Source of the DNA: Brachycybe producta
Taxonomy: Eukaryota; Arthropoda; Diplopoda; Playtdesmida; Andrognathidae
Length of the DNA stretch: 64,000 nt
Reading direction: 5' to 3'
NCBI GenBank assembly: GCA_036925085.1
Contig: JAUPFP010000007.1
Coordinates: 563,501 to 627,500, forward strand
Positions 45,783 to 57,600 of this stretch are shown here, one piece after another. Both the position numbers and the translations under genes were made by a program. Under the pieces are notes generated by a model, which searched no databases, had not been told where the DNA came from, and worked only from the letters and a program-made list of their open reading frames with translations. How positions within the stretch are numbered: the stretch's first letter is position 1; every line of letters begins with the position of its first letter.

Positions 45783-48700
45783 TTCAACTTCTACGTTTGA
45801 AATTGCTTCGGTCCAAATTCAAGAGAGAAAAACTTCGCATTTGAACTTCAAGTTGAACGTCTTTTGGATCCTGGGTTCAGGAGAGTTAGAGTTGAAGTTC
45901 AAGTGCCTGGTTTCCATATTTTGAATGTCAGCCACTTGTCATTGAGAAAAAAGTAAAGATTTTTTTTAATAAAAACGTACATTTATTTATTTAAACTTAA
46001 AACAATTAGGAAAATATATTTACAAAAGGTTCGGTTAGGTTAGAAAATGTACAGAAGAATCGCTTTTCTAAAAAAAAATAGTGGCTCCACCACTAAAGGG
46101 AGCCGTCGTTTCATTTTATCATTAGATCTAGTTTGTAGAAGACGGGTTTAATTATTTTTGCTGGCTTAAGTCGTCCTTTTTGCCATTGTCGCTCCACTGT
46201 CCCATCTCCAGTAAGATACGGCTCGTGCCCGGTTTGTAAGATCCCCCTTGCGCCTGCGCCTGTTGATATGCAGGGGATACATCCACTCCAGGCGGACTAG
46301 TTGACGATCTGCTTGCGATGGGGGAGTAGGTGGTTGTCACGGGAACCGGAGATTGATACTGAATCTCGTATGTTGGGTCACTGGACGACGGATTTGTCTG
46401 CGAGAGAGAACCGCGAGGATTTCCTCTGTGTCTGGGTCTTAGTGAAGTTCCGTAGTTGCTCGTAGAAGTCTGGAAGTAGTGTGACTTTGTGATAGCCGAA
46501 ACTCTGGGTGGAGGTGCCACTGTTGTGTGAAAGGGAACCTCCGAAGATGTGACGTAGTTTGGAGCTGTCACGCTCGAAGGGTATCCTTTGTGACCCGTGT
46601 GAAAGCCTGGCGATGGGTAGCTGTCTTGGTTTGCTTGAACAGAGGATTTCCCCGTCGTTGTCTCTGCTCGGTCGTTGTGGTTTGGACTGTTTACTGTCGA
46701 GGCTCGGATCGTTGATGACATTGGTCTGTAATCCGGCAGATTCGGGTGTGTCTGTGGTAGACGATGTGAAGCAGCAGGTGACAGTTGGTGTGGGTGAGGC
46801 GTGCTACTGAATAGTCCAAAAGGCTTTGGCATGTTAATCGGGCGTGGAGAAGTGGGTCCTGGGATGCGTGGGAGACCAAAGGTGGAGGGGGGTGGTGAAG
46901 TGGTTGTTATTCTCGAGATGGGGGAATCGGTGTTCATTAAGTGATTCGATGTCAAAGAGGGAGAAGAGGTGGAGAGGACGAGGTTAGGATCAGACAGAAT
47001 TTTTGGGAAGTCTCTTGTGTAGATGAGGCTGTCATCTTTGTTTTGACTTGGAATTCCAAAGTGACTTCGGTCTAGTCCAAGATTAGGAGTAGGAGGAGGA
47101 TGAAACGGCGGTGGTCGGGCAAACGAATCAGGTCCCCCGAAGTTTCTAAAGGGAGAGATTGGGGACGGAGAGGAACCAAAATGAATAGGAGGTACATCAG
47201 GAAGGGACTGAGGATGAGAATTATGGGAAGCAGTAACAAAAGCTGGAGACTCGGACGCCGCCTGTGGCTGTTGTTGACTCTGTGAGGCCATGGGGCGGGC
47301 GGCGGGCTTCGTTTCAGGAAACTGTTGGAAGTTAGGCGGTGGTGGTCTCGGAGAAGGGGGGGCACGAACAGGAAGGACATCAATGTTTTGAGGTGGCGGA
47401 GAACTGGGATGGAAGCCTCCTCCTCCTCCTCCGTTTTGTAAGTTTGGCGCGGACAGGTGATTTTGTTGATGCATCGGTGGAGGGGGTTGGAAGGTAGGTG
47501 GTGGTGGACCTGGGGGTGGTAGGTCGTGGAGTTGTTGGGGGTTTGGTGGTTGAAAGGGGTGGTGTTGAGGTGGAAATCGTGGTCTCTCGTGAAACTGTTG
47601 TTCCCTTTCACGCTGTTCTTGGAATCTTTGCTCTTGTTGATCAATTTCAAATTTGACTGGATGGGCGCTTGGAGAAGGCGATGGACGAGGATGGAACTGG
47701 TCATTGTTATTGAAAGGCATGTTGTTGTTTGGATGTGGTGGTGGCCCTCGTTCGTTGTTGTTTGGATGTGGTGGTGGCCCTCGTTCGTTGTTGTTTGGAT
47801 GTGGTGGTGGCCCTCGTTCGTTGTTGTTTGGATGTGGTGGTGGCCCTCGTTCGTTGTTTCCATTGCGAAAGGGAACGTTTTCCATGTGGCGCCCTTGCTG
47901 GAATTGAGGATGAGGTGGCCCATTTTGATGCATTGGTGGAGGAAAATCTCTGTTGAAAGGTGGCGGTGGTGGCCGACTAGGGTCGGGGCCCTGATTATTG
48001 TGTTCCATTTGAGGTGGTTGGTTGTGAGGATGCATGAAAGGACTGTTTGGAAATCCATTGGGAGGGAGCGGTGGTAGCATGAGATGTAGGGGAGCCCGTT
48101 GGAATCCTTCTTCCGGTCGTTTGTCTCGTTGGGCTTCGTTCTGCTGCTGTTGCTGCTGCTGTTGATCTTCGTTGTTGTTCTTCGGACGATTTTTTTTGCC
48201 CCCTTTCTTTTTTCGATTTCTTTCTTTTCTTCCTCGGTTTCTGTTTCGTTTGTTGTCTTTGTCTTCCTCTTCGTGGGGTTCGTTGTGGTTGGGAAGAGGT
48301 CCACCTGTGGGGGACACTGCAAAAATGTTTGGTGTGGAAAACTGCGTGATAGGAAATGGCACGTTGTTTCCAAACGCGTTCCCTCCAAAGTTTCTTTCCA
48401 CAAAAAACGGCCTATGTGGGTGAAACGGTGGACCTCCTCCTTCTCCTCCTCCTCCGTGAGGTGGTCCCATAAACATGGGTGCTCCTTCCGAGGCCAAAGC
48501 CAGAGGTCCATTGTTGTTAGATTCTCTCGTTCCTCCCAGCTCTCCATTATTGGGGATGTTTGGCCCTCCGAGAAAAGATGCGGGAACCGGGTGCCAAAGA
48601 ATGTAACCTGCCGGTAATGGTTGGGGTTGAAGGGAGTTTCCCATCGATGGAACAGCTTCTCTTTTATTTCCTGAACTTCTTTCCGTGCGAGTTGAGTTGT

Positions 48701-51607
48701 CGCCATCCTCTTCATCCACCGCTTTAATGATGGTCACATTGAGTTCAGTCTTGTTTTCGTTGCCAATCTCTACAATTGGCGATGTCAACTCTGTTACCGT
48801 GAAATTATCAGCGGCGTCGGTATTTCCGTCATTCACGAGCGGCAAATCGGTGACGTTCACTTCCTCTTTTTTGGACATCAGCTTGCCTTTAGAGGTGGTC
48901 GCCTTCGGTGGTACGGTTGTTACAGCCTTGATGGTGGAAGGCGTTTTCTTTGATACCGCCGCATATTGACTTGCTTTAAACTGGGGAGCTGGCGTCCCTC
49001 GTCTGCCGTCGCTGTTTCCGTTCTCGCCGTCTTGGTGGTTTACGCTATAACTGGCGTCTGCCACCACAAAAGACGAAGAAGGATCGATGGACTCGTATTC
49101 GTCCGGGTAGCCAAAGAGGGCGGCCAACAGACCACGTGGTTTTCTTGCCTCAAATTCTGCGTCACCACTGACGGCCACGACTTCATCGTTGGCTGTTCGT
49201 TCTTCCGGTTGAACCTCGGCCGTGACGTCATCGTCATTTTCGAGGCGTTCGGACAGTTGTATTTTATCTGCAATCTCTTCATTGCCATTCTGTTGGGCTG
49301 ATTGAACGACGTCCTCATGGTTTTCAATCCGTTCGGACAGTTGTAGTGGAGCCGTAATCTCTTCCTTGTCATTCAGTTGAGCTGATTGAACGATGTCCTC
49401 GTCGTTTTCAATCTGTTCGACTGGTCGAACTTGAGCCACTTTATCTGTTACCTGTGATTATGGCATTTGCAAAAGATATGATTATTGATCACAAACGGGT
49501 GGTGGTGGTGGTTGTTAGAAGAAGTTAGGAAGTGACTTACGTCCTCTGCATGAATTGCTGGTACTGTCGATTGCAGAACTTGCAGTAGAAGCACGAATAA
49601 TAATAGTCCTCCTGCTAATAAATCATTAATAATGTTAGTGATCGGTAATCGATTTGTCAAGCTTAGGAAGAGAGAGAGAGAGAGGGAGAGGGAGAGAGAG
49701 AGAGAGAGAGAGAGAGGGACATTTGGATATACATACCAGCCGAGGATGAAGCTCGGCGGCGGCTTCTTCGTTCTCCGCCCATGTTTACTTTCCTTGAGGC
49801 ACCGTTCTCAGCTTTACTAAATTGGTTCCTCGTAAAACTTTTTTTCGGACGATTGCCGACGAATGTATCCACTTTATGTAAGATGACGATTACACTTAAC
49901 TTGTTTCATGTGTTTTCTTTTTTACTGTGGTGGTGCATTGTGTTTACTAAGGGTATTTATATACGGTGGGACAGAGGAGGGGAGTGGCCACCACCATCAT
50001 CATTATTCGGAGAGATCTGGGTCATATCCCAGTACATCATCATCGTCTTCCTTGATTCGCGCCCACTTCGGTGGTCGGCCGCCAAACCTAACGGCAACCA
50101 CCATCACCTAAACAAGATCCGTCTTTCTTTTTTCATGCATATTATTCTACCTGTCATCGTTTCGGTTATTGGCCGCATTTTATTAATCACAAAAGAGAGA
50201 GAAGAAAGAAGAAGAAAAAAAAAAATAAAACAGGGACGAAATAATGTTCTAAACGTGTTCGTTCGGTCGTAGCCACCGTTCTCCTTTTTCTCTCTCTCAA
50301 AGTTCGTTGTTCCGATTCTTTCTCCTTCGTCGTCTTCTCACTCTTTTTTTTTCTTACCTCACCCCCCCCCCCCCCAAACAAGAAAAACATTGACATACTT
50401 CTTATTTCTCCATGATTTACAGATGAAAAATGTCAATATGATCGCGATATCAGATTGGGATTTAGATTAAATCATCTTGAAATTCATCTTAATTCATTTC
50501 AAATTCGATTTGAGGATGTTACAAAATGCAGCATTATGATGTTCGGACCAATGAACCAATAATAGTCGTACAGTGACTACTCCAAGTCTCTCTTTGTTTC
50601 TAATGTCTCTCTTAATTATTGTTTATTGTTTTGTGCGAACTCTTTAATTTCGGGTTTGGTTGACTGTGTGTGATGTCTGCCCTTGTCCTTCAATGTGGGG
50701 GAAGTTGTTCTCCTTGACATTGACACTCGAGCAGCTCGTACCAATTTATGGCACACTGGCACACTTCGTTTTGAGGTTTCTGTCCTCTTTTCTGTCGTCG
50801 TTTTTTTTTTATTATTTGTCGTTTTTCTTCTTCAAATAATTGAATTTCTTATGAATTCCAATGATGTCCAAATCTAGTTTAGTAGTTTTTATTTTTGTTT
50901 CAAAAACAGTGTGTCTTACTTAAATCGTTCCTCATATTTTAAGGGGGTTCACTATCCTCTCTCTCTCTCTCTCTCTCAGTTGTTGTTGTTGTTGTTATTT
51001 TTGAGGTCATTTACCGGTTGTTGATTTTGAAATTTGAACTAGTTTCCTCCTCTTCAAAGGGTGTGTTTATTGTTGTCTGGCGTAATTCACTGCACTTCCC
51101 CAATATTAATCCTCCTCCTCATATTATTTCATTCGGAGGACCATCTGTAATCTTGTTTAATTCTAATTAAGTTTACTTTTATGTCTAATTGTTTTTAATT
51201 AACTGTGAAAGTAGGTGAAGGGGGAGTTTAGTAGGAGAGAGAGAGAGGAGGAGGTGGAGGTGGTTCTTCGCTTTAATCCGTTTTTTTCCCCCCCGTTCAG
51301 TTTCGTTCCGACTTTTTGGCGAATTTCATGATCTTTTTTTTTTGGTTTTATTTAAATTGAACGACCTTTAATTAAGTCATTTTCTTATTAAAAGTCTCGT
51401 GTTTTTTTTTTTTGAAAATTCACCGGAATTTTGAAATGGTTCTAATTTCCACCCGCCCTCCTCGTTGCCTTCCATTCCCCACAATTCTTCTTCTTCTTCT
51501 TCTGGTCTTGGCATTGATTTTCAGTTGCAATGTGTTTAGCCTAGAAACCTTGTTTTTTCTTCCGTAATAATAATTTTTTCATTTTCTGAACTCTAAATAG
51601 AACGTTT

Positions 51608-51641
<34 letters not shown>

Positions 51642-54600
51642 GGCTCGAATTCCAATTTTTTTAAAAAAAAATTAGCTGCACGCACCCAATACTGTCCCCT
51701 ACACCCAATACTAGCCTGTGACAGAGGGACAAAAGTCCAATTGCAGCATGTGAAATGCATTGTCAAAACTCACAGATAAAAACCTAATAAAACAATAATT
51801 GCAAGTGAGTATTATAATAAAATCCATTGAATTCAAATAAGTTAAAGAATATAAAACATTTTTATTAATCGTATTATGTACAGAAAAGTTTAAAAAATGA
51901 AATGTTTTTGAACATTTCCTGTTAAAGTGTGACTGGCCCCATTAATTTCAATTTGCCTCCGTTCTGTTTTCCCCTTCTTTGACGATGCTTCCAAAGGAAT
52001 CGTTCCCGATCGCATTGCAGTCGTCTTCATATTTCGGCTGCGTCCGAATATGAAGAGACCTCGATGTCCGAGGAGGAGGCGGAGGTGGACTGTTCCTTGT
52101 GGAGGTCACCATTGGCGCCGTAGTAATTGGGCGCCTGTCCACAGTCGACGTTGAACCACCAGTCGCAAATGAAGTATGCCTGGTTAAAGATGGTTCCTTT
52201 GGGGCACAAGAAACTGTCTTGTCGTCCGTCCACGTCGCAAACATGAAACACCTGAACACAAAATCTACAATTAAAAAAGTGGCTACGCTTATAAGTTGGT
52301 TTTTAAAGGTACCTGACATCCAGCCTCGACGTCGGCGTAATAGCCGGGATGCTGATGATTATAACAGTAAAAGGTTGTAAGTGGGACGTAAGAGTGGCTC
52401 GGATAATCCACACCTGGTGTTCCGGGGACCGTATTGTAATTGATGTGGGTCTCTAGTTGTTGATGAGAAGAAGGAGGAGGAGGAAGAAGAGGTGACGCCG
52501 ATGGTGATTTGACCTCTCTACCGTTGACCTTCTTTTCATTCTGTTCATATGCTGGTTGTTGTGGCTCCGTTGGGATGTGTTGATGTCCACTTCGTGGTTC
52601 CCTGTAACTTTCGACATCTACGACGTCATCGAATATTTCGTAATCTTGTACGTTACTCCTACTCTGGTCGGTTCCAGTCGTCATCTTGTTCACATCGTGT
52701 AAACCGTTTACTTCGTCATTACCACCACTGTTGTACTCGTACCGAGAATGATGGTTTTGGTATTCGTCAGAAGGATGGGGTCTCCTCTCGTACTCTCGAA
52801 TGGGGCGGAACTCCACCTCCTCCGCCTCCTGAAATTATCACAAACCCAAACTCTAAACATAGAGAGACAGAGAGAGGGTCTGTTGTATAATTAGAAATGG
52901 ATGTCACTTACCAGTGATGAGGATGAGAACGAGTGACATATTCGTATCGAACCAACGTAAACTGCGATAGGAATCAATGATAAACGCGGGAATTTCATAA
53001 ATGATAAAATTGAAAATATCCTTGAACTTACCGAAAATGCTGAAACAAATTTTCCATAGATTCATGTTTTGTTTGTCTTTTGTACATACATACGTGAATT
53101 CAACTGGGATGTTTTTTCGGTTGTTGTTGTTGGGATGTTTTCCTCCTGTGTTTTCTTTCTTTCTTCTCTTCGTTCCTTTTCAGGATGAGCCACAAACTTC
53201 ACTGAACTTGAAGATTCCAATTCCCATCCATTTTTATATGTGAAAAGAGGCGTTTCCACACCTTAGTCATTTTTTTTTTATTTCCAATTTTTTTTTTCCC
53301 ATGTTAACATTATATAATGTATAATGATAATAGTAAAGAATTTGTTGTACACACACGGGGTTCATCGTTGCATGGCGTTTTTTCCAATGGGTTGGGTCAT
53401 TGCTTCTTCTATGACACCCAAGTTTGCTCGAATTGATTTCTGTAGGGAGAGGGGGGGGGAATTTTGGTGGTCGTGGTTTTCACGTTACCCTTCATTTTAG
53501 GTGTTTACCCCGCTGATTTATAATATGGCATATTAATTTTAAGAGTTGCGTGTGTGTCCCAAACTGACAATTAAATTTTTAAGTAATTATTTAGTTTCTA
53601 GAACCGTTTCAGATCGGTTTTCGTCGCACGATGACGCGTGCTCGTAATCGCTGACCTTCTCTTACTGGGAGAGGCACGATGGCCAAAAAACCAATTGAAA
53701 TGACCGAAAATAAAGAGTTGAACCATTTGGCGCTCATGTTTTCATGGCTTATTTCGTTTTATTTCTTTCTAAAAGTATCTTTTGTCAACGATGAAAGAGT
53801 CGAAGGATGCAGACGATAAGTGCATTGAACAGATAAGGCAACATTTTCAATACCTTCACGGCATCTTGCAGAGAAGGTAATTGTTGAGGTTTTTTTTATT
53901 ATTGCGTGTGTGATTTTTATCCTCGGATGATGAGGAGGAGGAGGGATGTGGTTTTTTGCGTGACTTCTTCTTTTGATCTTATTATTTGTCAGAGAATCTT
54001 ATTTAATCGGTCAAGTGCAATCGAAGGCAGAACGCGTACAAAACCAGATGAACGCAGTGGCAAGTGGATTATTAAACCGCTTCAATTTGCAATTTTGTGA
54101 AGCCGAAACTCTTTCTTTCTCTTCTCGTTTTGTAGCTTCACCAAATTCAAGATAGACGGGGACAATTGTTATGCCTATTATCAGGTTTAATAAGTAATTT
54201 TTACCTCTTTTTCGATTATGTTCTCATTTTGGGTGCTCTCTTTGAATGTATTAGACGTGAAATCTCACCTGAATACGACTGGATCACATCCTGATTCCGA
54301 TTTCATCTATGAAAAAATACACGAATTTTCCGACAGCGAATGTTACTTGGACTCCAACGTGTTTGCTCTCGAGATGTTTTCCTCAAAGTTCGTTTTGCTC
54401 TCACGTATTCTTCTGTGAATTCAATTTACACTTGTTTTTTTTTTTTGAAGGTTTGATTTGTGCGAATCTGATCTCGCCGTCATTTCAAATTACGGGAACT
54501 TGGTGGTGGAACCGGAGATATCGTACGGACTTATATTTTTTTTGTATCTCTCTCTTTGGGTGGTCCTTTTGAGAGAATTTTTTTCGTGTGTAATTTGAGC

Positions 54601-57600
54601 AGTGATTTGAAGTTGCTGTCTTCGGACCAAGTGGACGATTTGCAGCTCGACGACATAAGCGACGACGAAGTGGACGAAGGCGTGCCAGGTGACGCATTAA
54701 CAATAAATTATTTACGATGATCGACTTAAAGTGGGAGTTTATAGTTTCCATTGTTATTACAGAGTTGGAGCTTTTATCGGGACATTCCAGTGACGAATCG
54801 AGCCAGTCTTTCGTGTCTACTGTGAGTCAGGTCAATGGTTTTGTTCCTAGTGTATCGAGCGCGTCTTCCGTATCGTCGGTGATTCGTCCACGCAAATCTA
54901 GACAAAAGAAACGGCGAGAGATTCCACCGCAACCTCGCCCTTTGGTGTCCAACCGTGTACCGAAGCCACGGCAATTCTCCACGAGTCAGTTGCTCAAAGT
55001 CTCGCGTCTTCTTTGTTTGTCTAAGATGAATTGCATTCTCTCTCCCCTTGTAGTGAATCAGGAATCGGTGAGAGTCAGTCACATCTGCAATCCGGGAGAA
55101 TTTTACGTCCAACGCAAACGTGACGAAACGACGTTGAGTAAACAGGAAGCCAACATTAAGGAGTGCTGCCAACGTGATAAAATTCCTAGTTGCGTGGATC
55201 CGGATCACATTCACATAGGTCAGGAGGGAGAGTTTTCTACTTTTATGCCGTCAGTTAGAGATTTTAAGATTGGTTTTCGAATGATTACGGCGATTAGGAG
55301 AGTTGTATCTTGTGTATTACGGCATCTCCAAGTTGTGGTATCGAGGAAGGTTGATGGACTTAATTCAGGACGCTAGCGACAGCCGCAGTAAGACAATGTA
55401 CCACGTCTTCTACATCGATTACGGCAACTCTGACTACGTTCCTATCGAGCTGTGAGTCGTCTCCGTTCACCCACGTGTGGTGTCTCCGCGGATTATTTTG
55501 AACCCGTTTCTTTTCTTCTTAGATTAGCCACTTTACCTCCTTACTTTGCTGATCTGCCACCTTTTGCCATCCGATGTTCTCTGGCCAGCATCGATCCCAT
55601 TGATAAGGTTCGATTTTGAATCTCTCTTATGGACATTTTTACGTTTATTGCAAGATTAATTAATTAATTATTGTTTTGTCTTCTAGGACGTTGGATGGAC
55701 GCGGGAATCGATTACAACGTTTGAAAAGTTTGTCCACAATAATTTTATCAACATGACGGTGATCAGTTTGCATATTTTCTTATGATGATGATGATGATGA
55801 TGATGATAAAGGTTGGATTTTACTCGATGGTGATTTCTTCTTAGGTATTCGACCGCAATGCGAACAATCTGCTAGTCGACCTCGGCGAAGGTAATTATAA
55901 CGTGTTAGATCCAGACAATTCGACTCCGTTGTCTGTCCGTGAGGCACTCGTGTTTTTGGAATTGGGTTGTTTCTCCCATTCGGAAGGAGCCTTGAATAAA
56001 AGCTCTTTCTCGATGCCGGTCCCGTCTTGTTGTAAATTTTATAAAAATACGTTACCTAAGATCGATACGACCACAGAGGTGTTGGTCAACTACTCTGAAA
56101 GTCCCGATTCATTCTTCATTCAAAGGGTATTGATTTACTAAACGGAGAAAGGAGCCTTTCTGTTACGATAATTGTTAATTTTCCACTTTTAAAGGTCGAA
56201 GATTTTTCGACTGTGGAAAAGATGCTGGCTGACTTGCAAACGGCTTATAAAAGTTTAAAGCGGAACGTGGGAATTTGTAATCCCATTGAAGGTATTTGCG
56301 TCGTGAGGCGTGACGATGGCCGATTATGTCGTCACTAACGGTGTCGTTTTTGTACCCAACCAAAAGGTTTACCTTGTGTTGCTAAAAACGACGATGGATT
56401 GTGGTACAGAGCTCGTGTGTTGGGTTCACCTGGACACCGTCGTATCAAAGTGTTTTACGTGGATTACGGAGACACGGACGAACTTCCGCACACAAAAGTC
56501 AAGGCAATAACTTCTAAATTTCTCAAGAATCCCGAAATGGTGTGTCTTCCCCAACCTACTGGAAAGAACGTTGTTTTGACTTTGTTTGTTATTTTTCCCT
56601 TTTAAGGGTTTTCATTGCAAGTTGGCCGATGTTCTTCCAGCGGACGGAGGGAAGAAGTGGCCGTTAGAGGTGAAGGCGAACTAAAGACGACTGTCAATCT
56701 TTATTTTCTCACTGGACATTGGGTTTTTTTATTTCTAGGTGATCGAATATTTCAATTCTTTCATAAATAGAAAGATGTTGAAGTTGCATATCGTAGGTGG
56801 GTTAAGTGTCGAGGTGAGCGTCTAATCCGACTGTAACCGGTTTGTCTGTTTGAAAACAGGACACGTGGAACAGAGTTTGCTTGTAACAGCGTATACGACC
56901 GAAGATTCGCAGAAAATGTGCTTGAATTCCGATCTAGTTCGTAAAGGCTTTGCCATAAGCAGCGGTCCATGGTTTCTCTCTTTTTCTGGTTTCTTGTCTC
57001 GCTTTCGAGTCGAATGTTTTATGAATTAGTTCTTTTATAGTTCGTCGACGACGGTGCATGTTCGCAAACAGAGTGAGAAAGAAGATTCCGACATGACACC
57101 ATTGCAACCCAATTTGAACCCGAAATGGCCGGAAAATCCTGCACCCAAAGTTACTTCGATCGTAAATCCGCCTCGTAACGCAAAAGGAGAAGCCCTTTTT
57201 CACGTCAAGGTACATGTTTCCGAGATTGTTTCTCCCGCTGCCATCTACGTCCAGTTAATTGAAAAGAACGAGGAATTTCAAAAGTACGAAAACTGAGAAT
57301 TGTGGTTGGGCGAAGAGGCCAGACGAGAACACTTAATATGTTGGGTTTTTTATCTTTTGGTTAGGTTGTGTTCGGGCATTCGGTACATCTATGAGAAGAG
57401 CAAACACGTTGAGAAAGAATGGAACGTGGACGATATGTGCGTCGTCCAATCGAACGAAGATAAACAGTGGCATCGGGCTGTTGTCAAAGAAGTTGTTTCG
57501 AGTAACGAGCTCAAGGTCGGTCTGAGCGCATAACGGATTTTTATACACAAGTCGAGGCAAGATATTTCTGAATGAAGAAACCCCTGATATCTAGAAAGTT

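Noticed and set aside
45774-45924. Possible 3' end of a separate RING/B-box gene after 45673 (frames ending LRKK or LVSIF)
   Set aside because: It needs unsupported micro-exons and weak acceptors, while joining to 53776 gives perfect phase and a complete RNF17.
47072-48715. 547-codon open frame on the minus strand, overlapping the proline-rich gene in another frame
   Set aside because: It is a by-product of CCN/CAN/AAN-rich codons and tandem repeats that exclude stops in the shifted frame. It starts mid-exon and has no domain or signal.
50683-50877. Plus-strand frame beginning SFNVGEVVLLDIDTR, reminiscent of the tail of BEL/Pao-type polyproteins
   Set aside because: Only about 30 residues are suggestive, with no neighbouring reverse transcriptase, integrase or LTR. 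The similarity is too weak to call.
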